From: an uncultured Dorea sp.
Lineage (GTDB): Bacteria > Bacillota_A > Clostridia > Lachnospirales > Lachnospiraceae
Assembly (NCBI GenBank): GCA_910578865.1
Contig: CAJTRM010000003.1
Coordinates: forward strand, 1 to 64,000
Reading direction: 5' to 3'
Length of the DNA stretch: 64,000 nt
The position numbers and the translations under genes are program-made. Shown one piece after another: positions 1 through 7,864 of the stretch; position 1 is the stretch's first letter, and each line of letters starts with the position of its first letter. Below the pieces are notes generated by a model that made no database searches, was not told the origin of the DNA, and saw nothing but the letters and a program-made list of their open reading frames with translations.

Positions 1-336
1 GATACGGTGCAGGCCGTCGCAAGGGGAGAGGATGTAAATGCGAAGACCATCGGAAGGGATCTGCTTGCGAATACGTTGATGGCCGGGGCTCAGGTAGCTG
101 GTGGGAGTGGGAAGAATGGGATTGCTGGTGCCCCCAATAATATCAAGCCAGACCCAGATGTGGCAGGATTCCGCAGTGTTATATATGCTTGCAATGCAAC
201 AAATACAGATCAATACGAAAGGGTAGGCACGCAATCCGATTATGCGGGCTTATTTCGAGAACAAAGTTTCAGAGGGAAAGACGAAAATACAAGCATTATT
301 GTGTATTATGAGACGGTTAGTAAACATCATTTATAG
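1..336 (+). CDS. C-terminal fragment of a polymorphic-toxin-like protein (5' truncated by window)
   Basis: The reading frame is open from base 1, so this is the 3' end of a gene that starts outside the window. The visible 112 residues hold an Ala/Gly-rich helical stretch (DLLANTLMAGAQVAGGSG) followed by a more polar tail ending in VYYETVSKHHL. Such a hydrophobic pre-toxin segment before a short variable C-terminal domain is typical of RHS/LXG-type secreted toxins of Firmicutes, but I recognise no specific catalytic domain. Similar-looking decayed coding sequence follows at 993-1285, which supports a toxin-cassette graveyard. The function is inferred from style only. Confidence 0.4.
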   Translation, partial: DTVQAVARGEDVNAKTIGRDLLANTLMAGAQVAGGSGKNGIAGAPNNIKPDPDVAGFRSVIYACNATNTDQYERVGTQSDYAGLFREQSFRGKDENTSIIVYYETVSKHHL

Positions 337-418
337 TATGATGAAGAATAAGACAGCATATCAATTACCTCAGGTAGACACAGTGGAAAAAGAACAGATG
401 ATTTCATAGGGAAAGTTG

Positions 419-447
419 TTGAGGAATGGCGATTGCTGTGGTAAGAT
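419..447 (+). promoter_or_regulatory. Candidate promoter of the holin-like toxin mRNA
   Basis: TTGAGG at 419-424 and TAAGAT at 442-447 are separated by exactly 17 bp. Transcription would begin near 454 and give a 5' leader of about 55 nt before the toxin start at 510. The leader has the same sequence pattern as the 5' end of the proposed antisense RNA. Confidence 0.45.
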
Positions 448-450
448 TTA

Positions 451-700
451 ACAAGGAGCAATTCGTGTATAGGGTGTGTTGACCTTTCATCTTACATAGA
501 TGGGAGGTGATGCGTATGGATAAAAAACCATTTGATTTCAAGGATTTGATGTCTTTTGGAATGTTTATTCTAGCATTACTGACCTTCATTTATTTGATTA
601 GTCAGTAAAACAAAAAATACCACCCTAGTATCTTTGGTCGGATAAGGGTGGCATTACCAAACTTATAAGGTCAACCCCTTGTGGGCGATTGCTCCTTTTA
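451..700. repeat. Inverted repeat flanking the holin-like toxin gene (arms about 451-487 and 664-699)
   Basis: The left arm contains AAGGAGCAAT, then CG, then AGGG, then GTTGACCTT. The reverse complement of the right arm has the same blocks in the same order with small indels. A toxin transcript reading through to about 700 could therefore pair its 5' leader with its 3' end. The arms also coincide with the 5' ends of both proposed RNAs of the module. Confidence 0.6.
510..608 (+). CDS. Putative holin-like toxin peptide (type I toxin-antitoxin), 32 aa
   Basis: This short ORF encodes a basic/acidic N-terminus (MRMDKKPFDFKDLM) followed by one hydrophobic segment (FGMFILALLTFIYLI) and ends in SQ. 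That layout, with 'FGMF-ALLTFI' near the C-terminus, matches the Hol-Tox family of small membrane toxins in Firmicutes, which act in the cytoplasmic membrane and are controlled by antisense RNA. A good ribosome site (GGGAGGT, 501-508) precedes the start; an in-frame second ATG lies at 516. An antisense transcription unit with its own promoter and terminator lies immediately downstream. It could alternatively be a non-toxic small membrane peptide. Confidence 0.75.
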   Translation: MRMDKKPFDFKDLMSFGMFILALLTFIYLISQ

Positions 701-701
701 T
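612..701 (-). ncRNA. Candidate antisense antitoxin RNA of the holin-like toxin module
   Basis: On the minus strand there is a good promoter: TTGACT (complement of 731-736), a 17-bp spacer and TATTCT (complement of 708-713). The predicted RNA starts near 701, runs leftward about 90 nt and ends at a hairpin (CCACCCT 620-626 with AGGGTGG 645-651) followed on this strand by a U-run (complement of A612-617). It would stop just 3' of the toxin stop codon. It overlaps the toxin mRNA 3' region, as expected for a type I antitoxin. No expression evidence is available. Confidence 0.6.
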
Positions 702-992
702 GTACATAGAATATCATGAATGAGGGAAAAAGTCAAATTTGAAATAAAGGAAAAAAGCACGGTTTTTTATGGTATCAAATAGGACATGGAGATTTTTTTG
801 CATTCATTCTTTTCAACAATTTTTGACTGAAAAGTTTTTAAAGTATAAATTAAAAAATGAAAATGAGAGTAATAACTATTATGGAAAGTAAGCTTACTGA
901 ATAAATAAGACCGTAGTGAAAAGTCGCCAATAAGGTCAAAAGTAGCAAGATCTACCAGAAGGCAAGCGGCCCCAAAGATCAAGAAGATGTGC
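702..992. other. AT-rich gap between the toxin module and the decayed ORF
   Basis: No credible gene is seen on either strand. The stretch contains the antisense RNA promoter (708-736, minus strand). It also holds a plausible plus-strand promoter with TTGACT at 823-828 and TATAAA at 844-849 (15-bp spacer), which may once have served the decayed ORF downstream. The long minus-strand ORFs across 767-1240 have low-complexity compositions unlike real proteins and were not accepted. Confidence 0.5.
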
Positions 993-1285
993 ATGACGGC
1001 GAAACGAATCCAGAAGGCCACGGTGAGCTTTGTGAAGAATGTGGATAGGAAGAAAGTAGTGGCGGGGACTCTGGCGGCAGTAGCCATAGCGGGCGCGGTA
1101 GCGCTGACCGGAGAGGCCGCAATGCCGGTGTTGATAGGGTCAGCCCAGGCAGGATGAATGGGAGCACTGATCAACGGAGCAGCAGCGGTGGCCCAGGGAG
1201 GAAGCATCGCAGACATCCAATGCGTGTGCTGAAGACTCATAAGGAACCAGACGGCAACGCAGTATATAGGGAGCTGGAAGGCTGA
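993..1285 (+). pseudogene. Decayed toxin-like or secreted protein gene (in-frame stop plus frameshift)
   Basis: From ATG 993 the frame reads a basic helix (TAKRIQKATVSFVKNVDRKK) and an Ala/Gly hydrophobic segment, then meets TGA at 1155-1157. The same frame resumes directly with MGALINGAAAVAQGGSIADIQ, stopping again at 1230. Shifting frame at about 1220 gives a further protein-like stretch, MRVLKTHKEPDGNAVYRELEG, that ends at 1283-1285. Three consecutive protein-like segments broken by one stop and one shift suggest a dead gene rather than a functional one. It resembles the pre-toxin region of polymorphic toxins, but homology is not proven. Confidence 0.35.
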
Positions 1286-1340
1286 CGGAAGTCAGTCTGT
1301 TTATCATACAAAGAAAGCGTATAACCACAAAACAAAATTT

Positions 1341-1380
1341 CTGCTAAGAAAAACCAAAAAAATTTGATTTTTCTTAGCAG
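1341..1380 (-). terminator. Strong bidirectional terminator after the sugar ABC operon
   Basis: A perfect 13-bp stem (CTGCTAAGAAAAA with TTTTTCTTAGCAG) is followed by T-rich sequence on both strands. It lies 4 bp beyond the stop codon of the last permease gene on the minus strand and probably also ends rightward transcription. Confidence 0.85.
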
Positions 1381-1384
1381 GTTT

Positions 1385-2227
1385 TTACTCCTTAACTGCT
1401 CCGGCAGTCAGGCCCTCCACCATATATTTCTGTGCAATGGAAAAGAGCAGTATGGTCGGGATTAATGCCAGAACCGATCCGGCAGCCATCTCTCCCCACT
1501 TGATGTCAAAGCTTAAGATCAGGGAATTCAGACCGACCGGGATGGTTTTATTTGCATCTGAATTAATAAACATAATTGCCAGATACAATTCATTCCACGA
1601 ATTAACAAACGCAAAAATAAATGTTGCCATAATTCCGGGCTTGATAGTCGGTATCACGATGTGCCATAGTCCTTTGAGATATCCGCATCCATCTATCCAG
1701 GCGGCTTCTTCCAGAGACTTAGGTACGTTGTCATAAAATCCGATCAATGTTACAACCGTAAAAGGGATAGTCATATTTGTGTAAAGCAGAATAAGTCCCC
1801 GCAGATCGTCCAGCAGCCCCAAGCCGGATATAATCTGGCGAAGCGGCCCCAGCATTACAAACGCCGGTATCATCTGGGTGATCAGGAAAAAAATCGTAAC
1901 ACACTTTTTCCCCCGAAACTTAAAACGACTAAGTACATACGCGGCCATGATACCGATCACCTCTGCGATTGCTGCGGCAGAAGCAGCAACAACAAACGAA
2001 TTCAGCATATACTTGCCAAAACTGCCCTTTACTAAAATGGCGATATAATTTTTCAACGAAGGTGCTTTCGGTAAATATGTCACCGGAAAGGCATAAATTT
2101 CACCCTGCGATCCCTTGAACGAAGTCATCAGCATCCACACAAACGGAAATACTATAAATATCAGATAGACAGCGAGAATAATGCCTTTCGTTGTTGTTTT
2201 AAGCTTTCTTTTTGTTCCATTCTTCAT
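1385..2227 (-). CDS. CUT1-family sugar ABC transporter permease, MalG type
   Basis: This is an inner-membrane subunit of a carbohydrate importer, 280 aa with six predicted membrane helices. The EAA loop that docks on the ATPase is visible (EEAAWIDGCGYLKGLWHIVIP, roughly residues 190-210), followed by P-x-I-K-P-G. I chose the ATG at 2227 because AAGGAGG lies just upstream; an in-frame ATG at 2245 would overlap the previous gene and has no ribosome site. It is the last gene of a leftward operon: glycosidase, binding protein, MalF-like permease, then this. No ATPase gene is present, so the pair likely uses a shared MsmX-type ATPase, as many Firmicute CUT1 systems do (family knowledge). Confidence 0.93.
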   Translation of the reverse strand: MKNGTKRKLKTTTKGIILAVYLIFIVFPFVWMLMTSFKGSQGEIYAFPVTYLPKAPSLKNYIAILVKGSFGKYMLNSFVVAASAAAIAEVIGIMAAYVLSRFKFRGKKCVTIFFLITQMIPAFVMLGPLRQIISGLGLLDDLRGLILLYTNMTIPFTVVTLIGFYDNVPKSLEEAAWIDGCGYLKGLWHIVIPTIKPGIMATFIFAFVNSWNELYLAIMFINSDANKTIPVGLNSLILSFDIKWGEMAAGSVLALIPTILLFSIAQKYMVEGLTAGAVKE

Positions 2228-2228
2228 C

Positions 2229-3131
2229 TTACTCCTCCTTCCCATATTTCGTCACCTTAAGATATAAGACTACAAATATGAGTTCGGTCAATACACAAAG
2301 AACGCCGACAGCAGATGCTGCGCCGTAATCCAGATTATTTACAAGCTGCAGCATATAGGAAGTAATAATATTAGACGAGCCCGAAGGTCCACCATTTGTC
2401 ATTGCGTAGATCAGATCCGGGAAATTGAAGATCCAGATCGTTCTCAGGAGCAGAGTCAGCAAAAGCGTGGATTTAATGCTTGGGACTGTGATGCGGATAA
2501 ACTGCTGCAGCGGACTTGCACCATCCATATTCGCCGCTTCATATAAATCTGCCGGTACGCCCCTGAGCGCCGCGGTGATCATAATTGTGAAGTAGGGAAT
2601 CCCATACCATATATTTGCTACGATACAGGCATACAACGCGGTGTTTGAATTTGCCAGAAAACCAAAGGGCTTGTCTAAAATGCCAAGCCGTATAAATATG
2701 TCGTTAAATACACCAGATGTTCCATTGTAAAGCCAGCGCCAGATAATTCCGATCAGAAAACCGGACACTGCCCACGGGAAAAATATACATCCCTGATATG
2801 CACCGGAACCTTTAAATTTTTTCTTGAGCAGCAGCGCAAGGCCAAACCCAATAGTAAACTGAAAGAACAGTGAGATACCCACCCACTTGACAGTATTTCC
2901 AATCGTAATAAAGAACATATTGCCGGGGCTTCTTGAAAATAATGCCTTGAAATTATCCAGACCGCACCACTGGATATGATTGATATTCAAAATATTGTAA
3001 TTCTGAAACGCCATAACGAATCCCTTCGCCATCGGATAATAAGTAAAAAACAATGGAAATAAAATGGCGGGAAGGAGCATCCAGAAAATAAAGCGCCGCT
3101 GACGCTTCACGATCAAATTATTTTGACCCAT
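2229..3131 (-). CDS. CUT1-family sugar ABC transporter permease, MalF type
   Basis: This 300-aa membrane protein begins with a short basic cytoplasmic tail (VKRQRRF) and a first helix ending in FTYYPMAKGF, typical of UgpA/LacF/MalF permeases. The EAA motif is present (YEAANMDGASPLQQFIRITVP). It forms the translocation pore with the permease encoded 1 bp downstream. A clear AGAGGAGG ribosome site precedes ATG 3131. It follows the solute-binding protein after a 97-bp gap with a stable stem-loop. The transported sugar is not identifiable from sequence; the neighbouring GH172 enzyme suggests a furanose-containing glycan fragment. Confidence 0.93.
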   Translation of the reverse strand: MGQNNLIVKRQRRFIFWMLLPAILFPLFFTYYPMAKGFVMAFQNYNILNINHIQWCGLDNFKALFSRSPGNMFFITIGNTVKWVGISLFFQFTIGFGLALLLKKKFKGSGAYQGCIFFPWAVSGFLIGIIWRWLYNGTSGVFNDIFIRLGILDKPFGFLANSNTALYACIVANIWYGIPYFTIMITAALRGVPADLYEAANMDGASPLQQFIRITVPSIKSTLLLTLLLRTIWIFNFPDLIYAMTNGGPSGSSNIITSYMLQLVNNLDYGAASAVGVLCVLTELIFVVLYLKVTKYGKEE

Positions 3132-3176
3132 ATTGACACCTCCTCTGCACGATGCTTTTTTGCCGTATTTTTATTA

Positions 3177-3205
3177 TGGGCGTGCCTATGTCTGCAGCAC
3201 GCCCA
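3177..3205 (-). promoter_or_regulatory. Intercistronic stem-loop between binding protein and permeases
   Basis: TGGGCGTGC pairs perfectly with GCACGCCCA across an 11-nt loop. There is no U-run after it on the minus strand, so it is more likely an mRNA-stabilising or partial attenuation hairpin that keeps binding-protein expression above permease expression than a full terminator. Confidence 0.6.
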
Positions 3206-3228
3206 CAAAATTGATTATCTTATCTCAA

Positions 3229-4554
3229 TTACCACAGCTTTCCTTCCGTCTCATATGCCTCAGTCCAGAAATCATCCAGCCACTTCAGCATTTCATCGGC
3301 TGTAATTTCACCTGTCAGATATTTTTGATACATAGGGTCTACCTGTGTGATATAAGTAGAGAAGGCTTCATACATCTGAGGAGCCGATGCATGATGATAC
3401 GTATCGGAGTCTTCCAGCATGACCTTATACATTGCAAACGCGCCTTCTGTAAAAAAGGAATCATTCTCAAATGCAGTATTATGGATCGGAATCGTTGAAT
3501 AATTCTTCGCAAAATAAGTGTTATTTTCAGCGTTGGACAGATACAGGAGAAAATCTGCTGTTTCATCAGGATTTTCACAGGAACTGGTCATTCCCCAGCC
3601 GGCAAATCCGTTCGGGAATATGGCATCTCCGGATGGCCCCACCGGATACGGAGCCAGATCCCACTCATCATCCGCCATATCAGAAGCGCAGGTTGCGATT
3701 ACTTCCGGATCCTGGATCAGCATAGCCGTTGTTCCGCCGATAAAGCCCTGTACCATCTCGGAAAATCCCCATGCCAGAGAGTCTGTCGGACAGGTATCAT
3801 CAAACATCTGCTTATAGAATGCCAGGGCTTCTTTTGCCTCAGGCAGTGTAAAAATAGTAGTTCCATCGCCGTCCTTAAGGAAATAACCCGCACGTCCGTC
3901 ATCCAGCTTGTCTGCGCCGATATAGCTCCACATTACCGTGTCGGCGTAAATATATCCATTCTGTCCGCCCCGGAAGGAGTAGCCGTATCTGCTGCTGTCA
4001 CTATCCGTTATTGCTGCACCGGCATCATAGATATCCTGCCAGGAAGAGGGCGCTTCAATTCCCGCTTCCTTAAACCAGTCTTCGCGGTAGTAGATACCTC
4101 TCTGATAAAAACCATAAGGCATCAGATATGCCGTATCTCCATAATAGTAAATAACTTCCTTCGCTGAATCTGTAAGTGTATCTTTCTCATCCCAGTTGTT
4201 GATATATTTTTCTATATCTGCCAGCCAGCCGTTGGTACCAAACTGAGTCAGTGTAAAGTCACGCACCTCGACAATATCCACCTTATCGCCGTCCATGAGC
4301 ATCTGTGAAATTTTTGCATCAGCGCTTTCTGTTGGCGGAGATACGATCTCAATCTTAATATTTTCATGTTCTGCTTCGTACTGATCTGCGATCTCACGGA
4401 GTATCGCAGTACGCTCCGTGCTTGTTATGGATTCCACCATTGTGATAGTAACAGTCCCTTCTTCGGATGTCTCTCCTTTGCTTCCGCAGCCAGTCATAAA
4501 ACTGGAGACAAGCAATACAGATGTAAGGCCAAGTGCTAATAATCTTTTCTTCAT
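3229..4554 (-). CDS. Extracellular sugar-binding lipoprotein (ABC transporter)
   Basis: This 441-aa substrate-binding protein starts with a lipoprotein signal (hydrophobic segment LALGLTSVLLVSSFMTGC, lipobox ending in Cys) followed by a Gly/Ser/Glu-rich linker. The mature part has cluster 1 solute-binding protein character: 'TITMVESITSTERTAILREIADQYE', W-rich C-terminal lobe and a terminal WLDDFW segment. It would capture an oligosaccharide at the outer face and hand it to the two permeases downstream. AAAAGGAG precedes ATG 4554. It sits 31 bp after the GH172-type gene, in the same operon. Substrate unknown. Confidence 0.92.
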   Translation of the reverse strand: MKKRLLALGLTSVLLVSSFMTGCGSKGETSEEGTVTITMVESITSTERTAILREIADQYEAEHENIKIEIVSPPTESADAKISQMLMDGDKVDIVEVRDFTLTQFGTNGWLADIEKYINNWDEKDTLTDSAKEVIYYYGDTAYLMPYGFYQRGIYYREDWFKEAGIEAPSSWQDIYDAGAAITDSDSSRYGYSFRGGQNGYIYADTVMWSYIGADKLDDGRAGYFLKDGDGTTIFTLPEAKEALAFYKQMFDDTCPTDSLAWGFSEMVQGFIGGTTAMLIQDPEVIATCASDMADDEWDLAPYPVGPSGDAIFPNGFAGWGMTSSCENPDETADFLLYLSNAENNTYFAKNYSTIPIHNTAFENDSFFTEGAFAMYKVMLEDSDTYHHASAPQMYEAFSTYITQVDPMYQKYLTGEITADEMLKWLDDFWTEAYETEGKLW

Positions 4555-4585
4555 AGTAAGTACACTCCTTTTCGTTTTTTTAGCT

Positions 4586-5638
4586 TCAGATGATCTCCAG
4601 CCCGTCCCGGTCCGGCAGCGTTCCGCTGACGCTGGACGGCTTTTCTAAATAGAAATAAGCAACGGAGGAAATATCCTCCTGGAGAGGAAGATACCTTCGC
4701 TCGCTCCTCCAGCCCAGAGCCTGAATCGTGACGCGGATATCCTTGTTAAAATAGATTGGGTCTTTAATATGCCACCGGTACATGGAGAAACGCAATTGCG
4801 ACAGATTAAGAGAATCCGTTCTGGTAACGTGTGCGAGTCCGGCGTAAGGAGAGGAATAACACTGATAATGATCCCCTACGTCAAAATCCCATGCTCCGCA
4901 GAAATAATCCTCTGTCCCTGTACTGCAGATGCTCGGGAATTCCTTGTCGCCATCCAGATAAAATTTGATTTCTCCTTCTCCCCACCAGCCGTTATTGTGC
5001 GTTCCCCAGAACATATAGGTTCCGACATACTGACCTTTCCCGGATATTCCATCCAAAACGGTAAATACCTCTTTGTAAGGAAGCGGATTCACCCTTCGGA
5101 ACTGAGCATGAAAAAATCCGGCAGAATCTGGGACGGTTCCCAGCTTATAGTCGATTTGATAATACAAAGTCACGTCCTTCGTATGTATATTTTGCACCGT
5201 TATGCGAAAACCTTTGCGAAAAGGCATTTGCCAATAACTGTTAAATCCCTTGTGCGGGTTGACGCAAACTGCCAATGACTGTACCGTTGTCGGTTCCATG
5301 TAATCCGCACAGGCAAAAAAATCACACAGCGGCACCTCTACTGATGGAAATTCATTCCCGTCCCAATAGATTTTTAAAATAAGCTGCCGATTCATATCGG
5401 AATTATCGGTACACCATATATGGGTAATAATTCCCTCTCCGCTTACGTCTGCTAATGAAAAGGTTTCACCGGCCTTGATAGAGACGCACGGAGAAATCTT
5501 CCAGCCGATTCCCAGATCTCTCGCACAGGCCGCCCCTTCGCCTTCTGTCGCAGATGCTGCCTTTCCTTTTTCACCAGTCGGGTTTTCAGCATTTATCGCA
5601 CAGCTTGTCCAATTTGTTATAGAAAATAACTCATCCAC
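4586..5638 (-). CDS. DUF2961 / GH172-family glycoside hydrolase
   Basis: The 350-aa protein matches the DUF2961 family, now glycoside hydrolase family 172, whose characterised members act on alpha-D-fructofuranosides, difructose anhydrides and D-arabinofuranosides. Family landmarks seen are GEGIITHIW (about 67-75), WDGNEFPSVEVPLCDFF (92-108), WWGEGEIKFYLDGD (218-231) and CSTGTEDYF (238-246). The acidic residues in GEGE and GTED match the expected catalytic positions. No signal peptide is seen, so it should be cytoplasmic and act on imported sugar. The start is GTG at 5638 behind AAAGGGGG. It is the first gene of the importer operon and divergent from the AraC regulator. Length is close to the family norm. 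Confidence 0.88.
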   Translation of the reverse strand: MDELFSITNWTSCAINAENPTGEKGKAASATEGEGAACARDLGIGWKISPCVSIKAGETFSLADVSGEGIITHIWCTDNSDMNRQLILKIYWDGNEFPSVEVPLCDFFACADYMEPTTVQSLAVCVNPHKGFNSYWQMPFRKGFRITVQNIHTKDVTLYYQIDYKLGTVPDSAGFFHAQFRRVNPLPYKEVFTVLDGISGKGQYVGTYMFWGTHNNGWWGEGEIKFYLDGDKEFPSICSTGTEDYFCGAWDFDVGDHYQCYSSPYAGLAHVTRTDSLNLSQLRFSMYRWHIKDPIYFNKDIRVTIQALGWRSERRYLPLQEDISSVAYFYLEKPSSVSGTLPDRDGLEII

Positions 5639-5791
5639 ATTTAATCCCCCTTTCTGTTAACTGTTCATTTGTGCTCTCTGTACTTTCTATATTACCTTTT
5701 TATTTACTTTATATTAATTTTGTGTGATAATAAATAACAATACTTGATTATTGAGTTTTCGGATTTAACAATTCTTGCAGAGGTGATAAAT

Positions 5792-6673
5792 TTGGATATA
5801 AATGATATTTCTCCCTACGTGCGGTATGCCGCCAAATCCGTGCTGTGTTCACCCTTTCAGATCGGGCCGCGTATTATACTTGACTATGAGCTGGTTTTTA
5901 TCGAATCCGGCAGATTTCTATTGTTGTATGATGAAAATGAGTATCTGTGCCAAAAAGGGGATGTCTTGTTATTTTGCCCCGGTCATCGTCATACAATGAA
6001 AAGTATTACAAATATATCTGTTTCCCAGCCTCACATTCATTTTGATATGAAGTATGATGAACACAGTGAAGATGTTTTTATCTCATTTAAGGATTTACCA
6101 GATTTTAAACCGGAAGAGAAATTGTTGATACGACCGGACTTTTTTTCCGAAATCGGGATCGCTCCCGTTTTAGCCATTTCCGATTTTGAACATCTAAAGC
6201 AGTGTTTGTTTGAAATTATTGCTCTTTATTCGGAACAACCGGTGCTCTCACCGCTCTTAATGAAACAAAAAATGCTGGAATTGCTGTATTTTATTTTAAG
6301 AGACAACACCAGCTTTGGAGATACTATCCAACAGCCTGAACTGAATCTTCCGCTGATGATCCAGAAGTTTCTTGACTACCACTTCTATAATCGCATTTCT
6401 TTAGATTCCCTGGAAAAGCAATTTCACTACAGTAAGTTTTATATTTCCCGAAGCTTTGTAGAATATGTAGGTACTCCTGTTATCCAATACTATAACCAGA
6501 AGCGGCTGGAATATGCCAAAAAGCAACTTATGGAGGGGCAATCCGTAACAGAAATCACAAAGTCCTTACATTTTTCGTCGATTTATACTTTCAGCCGCTT
6601 CTTTAAAACACACGAAGGCTGTTCCCCGACAGAATTCAAGAGAGATTACGGAGCAAGGATACAAGTGCACTGA
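5792..6673 (+). CDS. AraC-family transcriptional regulator of the divergent glycan operon
   Basis: The C-terminal third carries two helix-turn-helix motifs of the AraC/XylS type (ISLDSLEKQFHYSKFYISRSF and VTEITKSLHFSSIYTFSRFFK, ending in G-C-S-P-T-E-F-K). The N-terminal half is a cupin-like sensor (GDVLLFCPGHRHTM). The frame is open further upstream to TTG 5744, but TTG 5792 has the better ribosome site (AGAGGTGA, 5779-5786), giving 293 aa. It is divergent from the glycosidase/ABC operon, the usual arrangement for a local activator responding to the imported sugar. Ligand unknown. Confidence 0.9.
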   Translation: MDINDISPYVRYAAKSVLCSPFQIGPRIILDYELVFIESGRFLLLYDENEYLCQKGDVLLFCPGHRHTMKSITNISVSQPHIHFDMKYDEHSEDVFISFKDLPDFKPEEKLLIRPDFFSEIGIAPVLAISDFEHLKQCLFEIIALYSEQPVLSPLLMKQKMLELLYFILRDNTSFGDTIQQPELNLPLMIQKFLDYHFYNRISLDSLEKQFHYSKFYISRSFVEYVGTPVIQYYNQKRLEYAKKQLMEGQSVTEITKSLHFSSIYTFSRFFKTHEGCSPTEFKRDYGARIQVH

Positions 6674-6781
6674 CCTAAGCTTTTGTCTGCTTGTTTCATA
6701 AGGGCAATCATGCTACAATGAAAAAGATAAATTTTTCAGAGAGCAAGGCTATTGCGGCAGTTGTATAAACGGCAGTTCCAC

Positions 6782-7729
6782 TTATTTCCGGTTATGCTCA
6801 TCCATCATAGAGAGAAATTCCTCCATGACCCTCGTCTTATATTTATGATTCTTATAGTAAAAATACACATCCCTGCGTGCATCTTCCCCGTCCAGCTTAT
6901 AGTAGACAAGATTTTCAAAAGAAGGCAGCTGGCTCACCAGGATGTCGCTGATAAATGTGGCGCCCAACTGGGTGGAGGCGGCCATGTAGGCGGTGGACTG
7001 CTGGTTGAATTCCAGGATGATATTCGGGTGGAATCCGGCATTCCTGCACAGCCTGTCTCCGCGGAGGCGGGTGTCGTTTCCGGGCATCAGCATAATAAAG
7101 GGCAGTCCGGAAAATGCGTGGAGAGGCACGGCCGGGGAGGCTGGAGTCAGGTAGCTTTTACTCTTTACGTTGTTGTAGGAGAGCTGGTATTCCGTTAGCT
7201 CATCATGGACAGAAAAATGCTTCGGAACCGCAAGAAGAATATTTTCCCGGCAGTACAGCTGCTTATTGTACAGAGTATTGTCATAACGGTAGTTGTCTAT
7301 AACGAAATCCACGGAGTTATTGCTGAGCATAGCCTCAAGCTGGGAGGTATGTCCTTCAGTAATCTGGATATGGATGTCCGGAAATTTCTGTTTAAACTGA
7401 GTAAAGAGCTGAGGGACAACATAGGCAGCGAAAAGATTGCTGGCGCCAATAGACAGATGGCCGGTCTTTAAGGTAGTCAGGTTGTTGATATAATTTTCCA
7501 CCCGCTGCTCAATCTTAAAAATCTCCTCTGCGGCTTCTATGTATACTTTACCAATCTCGGTGAGCTGCAATGGGTTTGTACTTCTGTCGAAGAGAGGTTC
7601 TCCGATCTGCTCTTCAATCTGTTTAATGCGTGCGCTTAAAGAAGGCTGGCTGATATAGAGATTCTGGGCAGCTTTTGAGAAGCTTTTTTCACGGTATACT
7701 TCATACACATATTTTTTCCCTTTAAACAT
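6782..7729 (-). CDS. LysR-family transcriptional regulator
   Basis: This 315-aa protein has the LysR N-terminal winged helix (YREKSFSKAAQNLYISQPSLSARIKQIEEQIGEPLFDR, about residues 12-46) and a periplasmic-binding-like effector domain (from about 90: LSIGASNLFAAYVVPQLFTQF). AGGAGG precedes ATG 7729. It is divergent from the aminotransferase at 7865, so it most likely controls that gene and itself from the 135-bp gap. The effector is not predictable; an amino or keto acid would fit the neighbour (inference). Confidence 0.93.
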   Translation of the reverse strand: MFKGKKYVYEVYREKSFSKAAQNLYISQPSLSARIKQIEEQIGEPLFDRSTNPLQLTEIGKVYIEAAEEIFKIEQRVENYINNLTTLKTGHLSIGASNLFAAYVVPQLFTQFKQKFPDIHIQITEGHTSQLEAMLSNNSVDFVIDNYRYDNTLYNKQLYCRENILLAVPKHFSVHDELTEYQLSYNNVKSKSYLTPASPAVPLHAFSGLPFIMLMPGNDTRLRGDRLCRNAGFHPNIILEFNQQSTAYMAASTQLGATFISDILVSQLPSFENLVYYKLDGEDARRDVYFYYKNHKYKTRVMEEFLSMMDEHNRK

Positions 7730-7750
7730 TTCATCCTCCTTATAGTAAAA

Positions 7751-7774
7751 ATAATATAAGTATTATATAATTAT
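7751..7774. promoter_or_regulatory. Candidate LysR operator between lysR and aminotransferase genes
   Basis: ATAATA (7751-7756) and TATTAT (7761-7766) form an inverted repeat with a 4-bp spacer, followed directly by the palindrome TATAATTATA. AT-rich interrupted dyads in a divergent LysR gap are the usual binding-site form. AT-richness makes chance dyads common, so confidence is limited. Confidence 0.4.
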
Positions 7775-7864
7775 AGGTATTTGAGTATATTGTAGCGCTG
7801 GAGTATGATAAAGGCAAGTAAAGAAAACGAAAAAATTAAGATATGAAAAAGGACGGGGAAACGT

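Noticed and set aside
404..589. 61-aa minus-strand ORF opposite the holin-like toxin
   Set aside because: It covers the toxin leader and coding region in antisense. The toxin peptide has a clear family pattern and ribosome site.
767..1240. Minus-strand ORFs of 157, 62 and 62 aa
   Set aside because: Compositions are unlike real proteins and they oppose a more protein-like, though broken, plus-strand sequence. No ribosome sites are seen.
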